DNA of 47,492 bases from assembly GCF_004137685.1 (NCBI RefSeq), contig NZ_QYBB01000033.1:1-47492 (forward strand), given 5' to 3'. The position numbers and the translations under genes are program-made. Under the pieces are notes generated by a model. The model was not told the origin of the DNA, did no database searches, and saw only the letters and a program-made list of their open reading frames with translations. This DNA is from Lichenibacterium minor (lineage in GTDB: Bacteria > Pseudomonadota > Alphaproteobacteria > Rhizobiales > Beijerinckiaceae). Positions 1 to 8,197 of the stretch are shown here, one piece after another (the first letter of the stretch is position 1; each line of letters starts with the position of its first letter).

Positions 1-1327
1 CCACCGCCACGCGGGCGGACACGGCCGACATGGAGCGGGCGATGTCGTCGGCGAGGCCGATCACGCGCGACGACTTGATGCCGGGGGCGGGTTCGAGCTC
101 GTAGAGCGTCACGACGGGGCCGGGGCGCACGTTGATGATCTCGCCGCGCACGCCGAAATCTTCCAGCACGCTTTCCAGCAGGCGGGCGTTCTGGGTGAGG
201 GCGTCCTCCGACACGACGTTGGTGGACAGGCGCTTCGGTTCCGTCAGGATCGCGGGGCTCGGCAGGTCGTACCCGTCGTGGCGCGCGTCCCCCCGGCGGC
301 GGGATGCGGAGCGCAGGGGCGCCGCGGCGGCGGCCATGCGGGACAGGACGGACACGGCTTCCGGTCGCCCCGGGCCCGCGGCGCGGGGCGACGGGCGCTC
401 GACGCCGTCGCGGGCCGGCGCCTGGAAGGACGGCTCGCGCCGGCCGCGCTCGTCGCGCGGGCGGGCGGGCGCGTCGAAGGACGGCTCGACGCGGAGGCCG
501 TTCCCTTCCACGGCCTCGACGGCGGGGACGCCGCCGTCGAGCCAGGACGGACGCACGGACGGCTCGGCCGCGGCGCCGCCCCGGAACAGCCGCCCCACGG
601 CCGACCTCGCGCTGAGGCCGGCGTGGATGGCGGCGCCGAGCGACACCAGGCCCATCCCGGGCTCGCCGTCGACGTCGTCCTCGAAGGGCTTGCGGGACGC
701 CTTGGGCACCGGCACCCATTCATAGGCGTTGGCGATGTCGTCCTCGTCGTCCTCGCCGGGCGCGGGCTTCAGGCCGAAGCCGGCCGAAGCCGTCAGGGCC
801 AGGATGGCGATGCCGGCGAAGACCAGCGACAGGATCATCAGCATGGGCTCGGAATGGCCGAGCAGCCTGCGCGGCAGCGCCAGGATGCCGTCGCCCACGA
901 TGCCGCCGAGGCCGCTCGGCAGCGGCCAGCGGTCCGTGGCGGGGAGCGAGGACGCGAGCGCGGTGGCGCCGCAGCCGCCGCAGACCAGCAGCACGGCGCG
1001 GAGGCGCGCGTGGTCGAGCCGGCGGCGCGACAGCAGGGTGAGGCCCCAGCAGAACACGGGAGGCAGCAGCGCCACCACGGCGATGCCGACCATCTGCATG
1101 ACGAGGTCGGCCACCACGGCGCCGGCCGGGCCGGCGAGGTTGCGCACGGTGCCGCCGGCGGCGTGGTTCCAGCTCGGGTCGTGGACCGACCAGGTGGCGA
1201 GCGACAGGCTGACGCCGCCGACTGCGCCGAGCAGCAGCAGCCCGCCGAGTTCGGCGAAGCGCCGGCCCAGGAACTCGCGCGCGGGTTCGGGCATGATGTC
1301 GAACGACGAAAGCGTGGAGATGCGCAC
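1..1327 (-). CDS. ftsK: DNA translocase FtsK, N-terminal part (runs off left edge)
   Basis: FtsK is the hexameric ATP-driven DNA pump at the division septum that clears chromosome ends and activates XerCD recombination. 442 codons are present; the C-terminal motor and gamma domains lie beyond base 1. The N-terminus has about four membrane segments (roughly residues 27-45, 73-98, 110-125 and 160-180) with the typical DPSW periplasmic loop. A low-complexity linker follows. The last ~60 residues match the start of the FtsK alpha domain (GEIINVRPGPVVTLYELEPA, then APGIKSSRV). The start chosen is GTG at 1327 because the protein then begins just before the first conserved region; an ATG at codon 12 (FDIM) is an alternative. 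Recognition comes from the membrane topology plus the alpha-domain sequence; only the missing C-terminus prevents full confirmation. Confidence 0.93.
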   Translation of the reverse strand, partial: MRISTLSSFDIMPEPAREFLGRRFAELGGLLLLGAVGGVSLSLATWSVHDPSWNHAAGGTVRNLAGPAGAVVADLVMQMVGIAVVALLPPVFCWGLTLLSRRRLDHARLRAVLLVCGGCGATALASSLPATDRWPLPSGLGGIVGDGILALPRRLLGHSEPMLMILSLVFAGIAILALTASAGFGLKPAPGEDDEDDIANAYEWVPVPKASRKPFEDDVDGEPGMGLVSLGAAIHAGLSARSAVGRLFRGGAAAEPSVRPSWLDGGVPAVEAVEGNGLRVEPSFDAPARPRDERGRREPSFQAPARDGVERPSPRAAGPGRPEAVSVLSRMAAAAAPLRSASRRRGDARHDGYDLPSPAILTEPKRLSTNVVSEDALTQNARLLESVLEDFGVRGEIINVRPGPVVTLYELEPAPGIKSSRVIGLADDIARSMSAVSARVAV

Positions 1328-1530
1328 GGGCGGCCCGGGTTCAGTCCCATGGATCGGGCGGCGACCCGGGGTGGGCGCCCGCGGCCCTCGGGCCGGAGCG
1401 CAAGCCCCGCGGCTCCGTCCGACCGTGACGCTAGGTGGATATGCTTAAGGGTCCGTGACCGGAGGGGTCCGTTTCGGGACGGCGGCGGCGGCGCGTCGTC
1501 CCCGCGCGGCCGGGACGGCGCGCAGACGAA

Positions 1531-1560
1531 GAAGGGCGGCTCCCGCGGGAGCCGCCCTTC
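1531..1560 (-). terminator. Rho-independent terminator of glnK-amtB
   Basis: A perfect 30-base palindrome (arm GAAGGGCGGCTCCCG) lies 30 bases past the amtB stop. Read on the minus strand, the stem is followed by a pyrimidine-rich CTTCTTCGTC tract. It separates amtB from ftsK, which is transcribed in the same direction. The long GC stem is clear; the T-run is weak. Confidence 0.75.
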
Positions 1561-1589
1561 GTTTCACGTCCGTCCGGAGTGCGTCCGGA

Positions 1590-3143
1590 TCAGTAGTTGT
1601 AGGCGCGCTCGCTGTGCTCGGAGATGTCCAGGCCTTCGCGCTCCTTCTCGGGCGACACGCGCAGGCCGATGACCATGTCGACGATCCAGTACAGGATGGC
1701 CGACCCCGCACCCGACCAGACCAGCGTGGAGATGACCGCCTTGAGCTGGATCAGCACCTGCTGGCCCATGTTGTAGTCGCCGACCATGTCCTTGAGGTTG
1801 GTGTAGTCGGTGAGGCCGGTGCCGCCGAGCGACGGGGCGACCAGGACGCCCGTCATCAGGGCGCCGAAGATGCCGCCGACGCAATGCACGCCGAAGACGT
1901 CGAGGGCGTCGTCGTAGTGGAACTTCTCCTTTACCACCGCGACGAAGAACCAGCAGAGCGGGCTGACCAGCAGGCCGAGCACGACCGAACCCATCGGGCC
2001 GGCATAGCCGGAAGCGGGGGTGACGGCCACGAGGCCCGCGACGGCGCCCGACGCCATGCCGAGCAGCGACGGCTTGCCCTTGATGGCCCATTCTGTGAAG
2101 AGCCAGGACAGAACCGCCGCGGCAGTCGCCACCATGGTGTTGACGAAGGCGAGCGCCGTGGTGCCGTTGGCCTCGAGGTTGGACCCCGCGTTGAAGCCGA
2201 ACCAGCCGACCCACAGCAGCGACGCGCCGATCATCGTCATGGTGAGCGAATGCGGCGGCATGGGCTCGCGCGGGTAGCCGAGCCGCTTGCCGATCAGCAG
2301 GCAGCCCACCAAGCCCGCGATGCCGGCGTTGATGTGCACCACGGTACCGCCCGCGAAGTCGAGCGCGCCCGCCTGGGCCAGCCAGCCCGCGCCGGAGGTC
2401 ACGGCGTCGAGGTTGGCCTGCGCGGCCGTCTTGGCGGCGCCGTCCGCCGCGGCGGCGAGCGCCTTGGCGGCCTTGACGACGTCGTCCGGCGCGGCCGTGG
2501 CCCACACCCAATGCGCGACCGGGAAGTAGATGATCGACACCCACAGGAACATGAACAGCATGATGGCGGAGAACTTCATGCGGTCCGCGAAGGCGCCGAC
2601 GATCAGCGCGGGCGTGATCATCGCGAAGGTCATCTGGAACACCATGTAGGCGTATTCCGGGATGACGGTCCCGGGCGTGAAGGTGCCCACCGTGGAGGTC
2701 GGGTCGATGCCCTTCAGGAACACCTTGTCGAGGCCGCCGATGTAGGCCTGCCAGGTGCCGCCGTTGCCGAAGGCGAGCGAATATCCATAGACCACCCAGA
2801 CCACGCCGACGAGCGACACGATCATGAACACCTGGCTGAGGACGGCCAGCATGTTCTTGGACCGCACGAGGCCGCCGTAGAACAACGCCAGGCCCGGCAC
2901 CGACATCATCAGCACCAGGGCCGAGGAGATCAGCATCCAGGCCGTGTCGCCCGGGTTGGGCTTGAGGACCGCCGCGACGGCCGCCGGGGCCGCCGCCGCG
3001 GTGGATTCGGGTGCCGGGGTCTGAGCCAGGGCGGTGCCGGCCATCAGGAGCAGGGACACGGCGGCCAGCCCGAGCGCCGATCGCATTCTTGGCGACTTCG
3101 CCGATGGCAACGTCGCTGAAGGCGACTGGGTTCTGAACGTCAT
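1590..3143 (-). CDS. amtB: Ammonium transporter AmtB
   Basis: Inner-membrane Amt/Rh channel that imports ammonium and is gated by the PII protein encoded just upstream. The 517-residue product starts at ATG 3143, preceded by GGAGA at a good distance. A hydrophobic signal-like segment (about residues 20-40, ending ALA-Q) precedes the 11-helix Amt core. The twin pore histidines are visible as H270 (in GGTVVHINAG) and H420 (in VFGVHCVGG), and the family motif around DFAGGTVVH is intact. An alanine-rich stretch of ~35-40 residues (about 217-256) between the HWVW and LDFAGG motifs is longer than in E. coli AmtB. glnK ends 40 bases upstream, so the two are co-transcribed, as in most proteobacteria. 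Confidence 0.97.
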   Translation of the reverse strand: MTFRTQSPSATLPSAKSPRMRSALGLAAVSLLLMAGTALAQTPAPESTAAAAPAAVAAVLKPNPGDTAWMLISSALVLMMSVPGLALFYGGLVRSKNMLAVLSQVFMIVSLVGVVWVVYGYSLAFGNGGTWQAYIGGLDKVFLKGIDPTSTVGTFTPGTVIPEYAYMVFQMTFAMITPALIVGAFADRMKFSAIMLFMFLWVSIIYFPVAHWVWATAAPDDVVKAAKALAAAADGAAKTAAQANLDAVTSGAGWLAQAGALDFAGGTVVHINAGIAGLVGCLLIGKRLGYPREPMPPHSLTMTMIGASLLWVGWFGFNAGSNLEANGTTALAFVNTMVATAAAVLSWLFTEWAIKGKPSLLGMASGAVAGLVAVTPASGYAGPMGSVVLGLLVSPLCWFFVAVVKEKFHYDDALDVFGVHCVGGIFGALMTGVLVAPSLGGTGLTDYTNLKDMVGDYNMGQQVLIQLKAVISTLVWSGAGSAILYWIVDMVIGLRVSPEKEREGLDISEHSERAYNY

Positions 3144-3183
3144 CGATGGTCTCCGGTGAGCGGGTTCTCGGCGGGCCGAGAGA

Positions 3184-3522
3184 TCAAAGGGCGTCGGCGT
3201 CGGTTTCGCCGGTGCGGATGCGGACGGCCTGCTCCAGCGTGGTGACGAAGATCTTTCCGTCGCCGATCTGGCCCGTGCGCGCCGTCGCCGTGATGGCGTC
3301 CACCACCTGATCGAGCAGTTCCGCCGGCACGGCGACCTCGATCTTCAGCTTCGGCAGGAAGCTCACGGCGTATTCGGCGCCGCGGTAGATCTCGGTGTGT
3401 CCCTTCTGGCGGCCGTAGCCCTTGACCTCGGTGACGGTCAGGCCGTGCACGCCGACGGCCGTCAGGGCGTCGCGAACCTCCTCGAGCTTGAAGGGTTTGA
3501 TGATGGCCGTGACAATCTTCAT
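3184..3522 (-). CDS. glnK: Nitrogen regulatory PII protein GlnK/GlnB
   Basis: Trimeric PII signal protein that senses 2-oxoglutarate, ATP/ADP and uridylylation state and plugs AmtB when nitrogen is plentiful. 112 residues, the exact family length, when started at MKIVTAIIKPF; the longer upstream frame has no PII homology. The T-loop carries the uridylylation tyrosine Y51 (in GAEYAV), and the C-terminal signature GDGKIF is present. It lies 40 bases before amtB and about 80 bases downstream of a sigma-54-type promoter, which points to GlnK rather than the glnA-linked GlnB; the protein sequence alone does not settle which paralogue it is. Confidence 0.97.
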   Translation of the reverse strand: MKIVTAIIKPFKLEEVRDALTAVGVHGLTVTEVKGYGRQKGHTEIYRGAEYAVSFLPKLKIEVAVPAELLDQVVDAITATARTGQIGDGKIFVTTLEQAVRIRTGETDADAL

Positions 3523-3614
3523 CGCAGGAATCCTCGTTGACCGGCCCCGCCCGACGGCGGGGCGCGCGTGCGGGGCGTCCGTCACGCGCAACCGTGCGAC
3601 GGCGTGGACCGCCT

Positions 3615-3634
3615 CTTTCAAGGGTCGTGCCAAA
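3615..3634 (-). promoter_or_regulatory. Sigma-54 (RpoN) promoter for glnK-amtB
   Basis: The minus strand reads TTTGGCACGACCCTTGAAAG. TGGCACG-N4-TTG matches the -24/-12 consensus (TGGCACG-N4-TTGC) except that the -12 GC is GA. It would give a leader of about 80 bases before glnK. RpoN control of glnK-amtB is well established in proteobacteria, so sequence and context agree. Confidence 0.7.
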
Positions 3635-3727
3635 GTTTAGCCACGGCAAAGGCCAAGGCGTGACCGGAGGCCGCCGCACGACCCTCGCCGGCCCGACACG
3701 GATTCGAGGCTTTTTGCCTAAATGTTG

Positions 3728-3744
3728 TGCATAGGACCGGTGCG
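3728..3744. promoter_or_regulatory. Candidate NtrC-binding site
   Basis: TGCA...GGTGCG over 17 bases resembles the NtrC palindrome TGCAC-N7-GGTGCA with correct half-site spacing; one half is degenerate. It lies about 100-110 bases upstream of the sigma-54 promoter of glnK, a usual distance for an enhancer, and just past the tesB stop codon. Confidence 0.45.
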
Positions 3745-3758
3745 GCCGCGCGGCGTGG

Positions 3759-4631
3759 TCAGCCGCGGTCGCGCCGTCGGATCAGCCCTTCCTGGGCGGT
3801 CGAGGCCACGAGGCGGCCGGAGCGGTCGAACACCGATCCGCGCGCGAACCCCAGGGCGCCGGCCGCGCTCGGGCTGTCTTCGGCATAGAGCAGCCAATCG
3901 TCGGCCCGGAACGGGCGATGGAACCACATGGAATGGTCGAGGCTGGCGCCCTGGATGTCGGGGTCGAACACCGAGCGGCCGTGGGCGGCGAGCGCGGTGT
4001 CGAGCAGCGTCATGTCCGACATGTAGGCCAGCAACGCGGCGTGCAGGGCCGGGTCGTCCGGCAGGGTGCCGGCGGCACGCATCCAGACGGACTGGCGCGC
4101 CGGATGGGGGCCGGGCGGACGCCGGGCGAAGCGCGCGGCGTCGGCGGGGCGGAGCTCGATGGAGGCATCCCGGCCGAAATACGCCCGGACGCTCGGCGGC
4201 AGGTCCGCGATCAACCCCGACCGGATCTGGTCCGGCGACGGCAGCGTTTCGGGCGCCGGCGCGTCCGGCATGGGCGCCGCGTGGTCGAGGGCGCCCGGCT
4301 CGGGCGCGTGGAACGACGCCGACATGGCGAAGATCGGGCGGCCGTGCTGGCTCGCCACGCAGCGGCGGGTGGTGAAGCTGCCGCCGTCGCGCAGCCGCTC
4401 GACCGCGTAGCCGATCGGCTCCTCGGGATCGCCGGGCAGCATGAAGTAGCCGTGCAGCGAATGCACCGGCCGGTTTCCGGCCGTCCGCGTCATGGCGACG
4501 AGGGCCTGGGCGACCACGAGGCCGCCGAAGATGCGGCGCCAGCCCGTCGCGGGGCTGAGGCCGGAGAAGCGGTCCTCGCCGGCTGGGGCGAGGTCGAGCG
4601 TGGCGACGAGGTCGGCGAGCGAAACGGCCAT
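3759..4631 (-). CDS. tesB: Acyl-CoA thioesterase II (TesB)
   Basis: Hydrolyses medium- and long-chain acyl-CoA to free fatty acid and CoA in the cytoplasm through a double hot-dog fold. 290 residues from ATG 4631 (MAVSLADLVATLDL); upstream in-frame sequence is non-homologous. Visible family features are the N-terminal FGGLVVAQAL block, the LAYMSD motif (D206), LDHSMWFHRPF, and VASTAQEG (Q280). These match the Asp and Gln of the E. coli triad D204/T228/Q278; the Thr is replaced by Ser (S230). It is 15 bases downstream of a short possible DUF1476 remnant on the same strand and is divergent from purC. Confidence 0.95.
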   Translation of the reverse strand: MAVSLADLVATLDLAPAGEDRFSGLSPATGWRRIFGGLVVAQALVAMTRTAGNRPVHSLHGYFMLPGDPEEPIGYAVERLRDGGSFTTRRCVASQHGRPIFAMSASFHAPEPGALDHAAPMPDAPAPETLPSPDQIRSGLIADLPPSVRAYFGRDASIELRPADAARFARRPPGPHPARQSVWMRAAGTLPDDPALHAALLAYMSDMTLLDTALAAHGRSVFDPDIQGASLDHSMWFHRPFRADDWLLYAEDSPSAAGALGFARGSVFDRSGRLVASTAQEGLIRRRDRG

Positions 4632-4645
4632 GGGTCGGGCGGCTC

Positions 4646-4723
4646 TCAACCGCGCGTCGCGCGGGCGGCCGCTCGGTCCCGCCCGTCGCCGCGGATGCGC
4701 TCGCGGCCCTCGAAGGTCGTCAT
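4646..4723 (-). pseudogene. Possible truncated DUF1476 / F1-ATPase zeta-subunit gene remnant
   Basis: A 25-codon frame with a strong Shine-Dalgarno-like AGGGGGG upstream begins MTTFEGRER. DUF1476 proteins (the Paracoccus F1-ATPase inhibitor zeta) typically begin MTTFDxRE and are about 105 residues. After about eight residues the similarity is lost and the frame stops 14 bases before tesB. DUF1476 genes are, as I recall, often neighbours of purC in this order. The match is short, so it may be chance or a real micropeptide; a 5' remnant left by deletion is my preferred reading. Confidence 0.3.
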
Positions 4724-5017
4724 GGCGTGGCCCCCCTGCCCGGCGCCGCCCGGCGCGGCCCCCGGGGGTCCGAACGCGCATCTTGCGACGCGGATGCGCG
4801 GCGCCCAAATATTGACCGACAGCCCCCGTGCCGGCGCGGCCCTCGGGGCTTGCGTTGTGCGGAGCGGCCCGATCCGGTAGACTGCGGCAGGGTCGGCGAA
4901 ACGGGGTGCTCCAGTTCCCCTGCCGTATGTTGCAACAGCGCCGCGCGAGCCTGTCGAGCGAGCGTGAGCGAGGAGCTCGACCGACCCATGGATTTCCTCA
5001 AGCCCCGGTTGACGCCA

Positions 5018-5782
5018 ATGAACCGCCGCCGCCGCATCTACGAGGGCAAGGCCAAGGTCCTCTACGAGGGGCCCGAGCCCGGCACCCTGATCCAGCACTT
5101 CAAGGACGACGCCACAGCGTTCAACGCCAAGAAGCATCAGGTGATCGACGGCAAGGGCGTTCTCAACAACCGGATCTCCGAGTACATCTTCCAGCACCTG
5201 AACAACATCGGGGTGCCGACGCATTTCATCCGCCGGCTGAACATGCGCGAGCAGCTGATCAAGGAAGTGGAGATCATTCCGCTCGAGGTCGTGGTGCGCA
5301 ACGTGGCTGCGGGTTCGCTGTCGACGCGCCTCGGGATCGAGGAAGGCACGCAGCTGCCGCGCTCCATCATCGAGTTCTACTACAAGAACGATGCCCTGAA
5401 CGACCCCATGGTGTCGGAGGAGCACATCACGGCCTTCGGCTGGGCTTCCCCGCAGGAGATCGACGACATCATGGCCCTCGCCATCCGGGTCAACGACTTC
5501 CTGTCGGGCCTGTTCCTCGGCGTCGGCATCCGCCTGGTCGACTTCAAGATGGAGACGGGCCGCCTGTGGGAGGGCGACCTGATGCGCATCGTCGTGGCGG
5601 ACGAGATTTCACCCGACTCGTGCCGGCTGTGGGACGTGAAGTCGAGCGACAAGATGGACAAGGACCGCTTCCGTCGCGACCTCGGCGGCCTGGTCGAGGC
5701 CTATACCGAGGTGGCCCGGCGCCTCGGCATCATGCAGGAGAACGACGCCGCCCGCAGCGCCGGTCCCCAGCTCGTACAGTGA
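5018..5782 (+). CDS. purC: Phosphoribosylaminoimidazole-succinocarboxamide synthase (SAICAR synthetase)
   Basis: Purine biosynthesis step joining CAIR and aspartate with ATP to give SAICAR. From MNRRRRIYEGKAK the protein is 254 residues, the common alphaproteobacterial length. It shows the substrate-binding YEGKAK motif, EVVVRNVAAGS and the LWEGD...DEISPD signature. An in-frame ATG at 4988 would add ten residues (MDFLKPRLTP) and has AGGAG 12 bases upstream, so it is a real alternative start. purS, purQ and purL, which often follow purC in Hyphomicrobiales, are not next to it here; pncB comes next after 197 bases. Confidence 0.96.
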   Translation: MNRRRRIYEGKAKVLYEGPEPGTLIQHFKDDATAFNAKKHQVIDGKGVLNNRISEYIFQHLNNIGVPTHFIRRLNMREQLIKEVEIIPLEVVVRNVAAGSLSTRLGIEEGTQLPRSIIEFYYKNDALNDPMVSEEHITAFGWASPQEIDDIMALAIRVNDFLSGLFLGVGIRLVDFKMETGRLWEGDLMRIVVADEISPDSCRLWDVKSSDKMDKDRFRRDLGGLVEAYTEVARRLGIMQENDAARSAGPQLVQ

Positions 5783-5979
5783 CGGCGGCGCGGCCCCGGC
5801 GATCGAACCCTCGCCGGAGGCCGCCCCGAGCGGCTTCGGCCCGACGGCGGGGCCACCGCACGCCCTACGGCGGCGCGGTCCGGCGGACGGGACCGCGGCA
5901 CCGGGTGTTTCCACCCGATCGCGATCTGCTCTAACCTGCCCGGCGCGGCCGACAAGTTGCCGCGCAGAGAGGTTCCGCC

Positions 5980-7284
5980 ATGACGACGACCGACCTCGCC
6001 AAGAGGGTCTACGACCACACTTGGAAGCTCGACCCGATCGTCCGCAGCCTGCTCGACACGGACTTCTACAAGCTGTTGATGCTCCAGATGATCTGGGGCC
6101 TCTACCGCGACCAGCCGGTGACCTTCTCGCTGGTCAACCGTACCCACGCCGTGCGGGTCGCCGATGAGATCGACGAGGCCGAGCTTCGCGACCAGCTGGA
6201 CCACGCCCGCTCCCTCACGGTGAGCAAGAAGGAGATGATCTGGCTCGCCGGCAACAGCTTCTACGGCCGCGCCCACATCTTCGACCCCGCCTTTCTGGGT
6301 TGGCTCGCCGACTATCGCCTGCCCGACTACGACCTCGCGGTGCGCGACGGCCAGTTCGAGCTCACCTTCTCGGGCTCCTGGGTCGACGTCACGCTGTGGG
6401 AGATCCCCGCGCTGGCCATCATCAACGAGTTGCGCTCCCGCGCCGCCCTGAAGGGCCTCGGCCGGTTCCAGCTCGATGTCGTCTACGCCCGCGCCAAGGC
6501 CAAGCTGTGGAGCAAGGTCGAGCGCCTGCGCGGCCTGCCCGACCTGCGCATCTCCGATTTCGGCACCCGTCGGCGCCACAGCTTCCTGTGGCAGCGCTGG
6601 TGCGTCGAAGCCCTCAAGGAGGGCCTGGACGACGCCTTCACGGGCACCAGCAACGTGCTGCTCGCCATGGACAACGACCTCGAAGCGCTGGGCACCAACG
6701 CGCACGAGCTGCCGATGGTGCTGGGCGCCCTCGCGAAGGACGAGGCCGCGCTGCGCCGGGCTCCCTACGGCGTGCTGGCCGATTGGCGGAAGTACTACGG
6801 CGGCAACCTCCTGATCGTGCTGCCCGACACCTTCGGCACGGCGCCCTTCCTGCGCGACGCGCCCGACTGGGTGGCGGACTGGACCGGGTTCCGCCCGGAT
6901 TCCGCCCCGCCGATCCCCGGCGGCGAGGCCATCATCGCCTGGTGGCGCGCGAAGGGCCGCGACCCGCGCGACAAGCTGCTCGTCTTCTCCGACGCGCTCG
7001 ATGTCGCCACCATCGAGGAAACCTACCGCCACTTCGAAGGGCGTGTCCGGATGAGCTTCGGCTGGGGCACCAACCTTACCAACGATTTCGCCGGCTGCGC
7101 ACCGACGCCGAACGGCGGCCTGAAGGCCATCTCGCTCGTGTGCAAGATCACCGACGTCGGGGGGCAGCCCGCCGTGAAGCTGTCCGACAATCCCGAGAAG
7201 GCCCTGGGCCGGCCCGACGAGGTGGAGCGCTACCTCCGGGTGTTCGGCGCGGCGGGGCGCGTTGCGCAGCCGGTCCTGGTGTGA
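5980..7284 (+). CDS. pncB: Nicotinate phosphoribosyltransferase
   Basis: NAD salvage enzyme that couples nicotinic acid to PRPP with ATP hydrolysis to give nicotinate mononucleotide. 434 residues with an AGAGAGG ribosome-binding site ahead of ATG. The N-terminal LDTDFYKLLM motif, the GTRRRHSF loop carrying the phospho-acceptor histidine (H200), and the GTNLTNDF and KLSDNPEK blocks define the PncB family. Length fits the bacterial dimeric form. It ends about 54 bases before the RNase P RNA; no shared function is implied. Confidence 0.97.
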   Translation: MTTTDLAKRVYDHTWKLDPIVRSLLDTDFYKLLMLQMIWGLYRDQPVTFSLVNRTHAVRVADEIDEAELRDQLDHARSLTVSKKEMIWLAGNSFYGRAHIFDPAFLGWLADYRLPDYDLAVRDGQFELTFSGSWVDVTLWEIPALAIINELRSRAALKGLGRFQLDVVYARAKAKLWSKVERLRGLPDLRISDFGTRRRHSFLWQRWCVEALKEGLDDAFTGTSNVLLAMDNDLEALGTNAHELPMVLGALAKDEAALRRAPYGVLADWRKYYGGNLLIVLPDTFGTAPFLRDAPDWVADWTGFRPDSAPPIPGGEAIIAWWRAKGRDPRDKLLVFSDALDVATIEETYRHFEGRVRMSFGWGTNLTNDFAGCAPTPNGGLKAISLVCKITDVGGQPAVKLSDNPEKALGRPDEVERYLRVFGAAGRVAQPVLV

Positions 7285-7338
7285 CGGCGAAGCCGCCCGG
7301 CGCCCTTCCCTTTCCGCGCCGGCTCCTCTAGGCAGGGC

Positions 7339-7753
<415 letters not shown>

Positions 7754-7910
7754 CCCGACTCCAACCCCGTCCCGCACCGGGTGCCCCGCTTCGGCGCGGC
7801 TGCGCCCGGGCGCGCGTGGGCCCGCGCCGAGCGCCGGCATGGGACGGCGCCCCACCCCGACCCGATCCCGACGCCGCGACGGCCACCGACACGCTCCCGC
7901 TGGGATTCGC

Positions 7911-7919
7911 TGTGGATAA
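7911..7919 (-). promoter_or_regulatory. Perfect DnaA box upstream of the dcw cluster
   Basis: The minus strand reads TTATCCACA, an exact match to the high-affinity DnaA 9-mer. It lies about 390 bases upstream of the mraZ start, in a stretch with no gene. DnaA can act as a transcription factor linking replication start to division genes; that role here is inference. Only one box was seen, so an origin is unlikely. Confidence 0.55.
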
Positions 7920-8157
7920 GTCGTGCGCCGGCGGCCTGCGCCACACCGGCGTCGCGGCCTCGCGCGGGGCGGCCCCGAATCGACGGCACACGCCCTCCCT
8001 TCTCCGCCCGAGCTCTGACGGCGCTCGCGATTCCGCGCTCCGCCGCCGGGCGCGCCGGTGTCGCATCCGGCACTTTCCCACGCTTCGGCAACGCCTCCTT
8101 AACCCTAAGCGGGGCTTACTCGACCCTGGCCCCCCAGATCGCGCGCGGGGGCTTTCG

Positions 8158-8186
8158 TTGACGCCCATGGGGTCCCATGCTATCCC
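8158..8186 (+). promoter_or_regulatory. Sigma-70-type promoter of the dcw cluster
   Basis: TTGACG (8158-8163), a 17-base spacer and TATCCC (8181-8186) give a good -35 and a fair -10 element about 118 bases before the mraZ TTG. It coincides with the MraZ repeats, so repressor and polymerase would compete. Confidence 0.6.
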
Positions 8187-8197
8187 AAGTCATCCCG
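8163..8197 (+). promoter_or_regulatory. MraZ operator: four 10-base-spaced repeats
   Basis: Direct repeats GCCCA (8163), TCCCA (8173), TCCCA (8183) and TCCCG (8193), each separated by exactly five bases, read on the other strand as TGGGA/TGGGC. Known MraZ boxes in E. coli and Mycoplasma are GTGGG/TGGGN-type repeats at 10-base intervals upstream of mraZ. The repeat spacing, the motif and the location agree, so this is very probably the autoregulatory operator. Confidence 0.75.

Noticed and set aside
1449..1472. Direct repeat GGGTCCGT, 16 bases apart, in the ftsK leader
   Set aside because: Two short copies only, with no known regulator or partner sites.
278..1672. 464-codon plus-strand frame over ftsK
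   Set aside because: Antisense to a clear FtsK N-terminus; low-complexity Arg/Ala/Gly sequence with no family match.
8095..8110. CtrA box near TTAACC upstream of mraZ
   Set aside because: Only one half-site is present; no second TTAA at the needed spacing.
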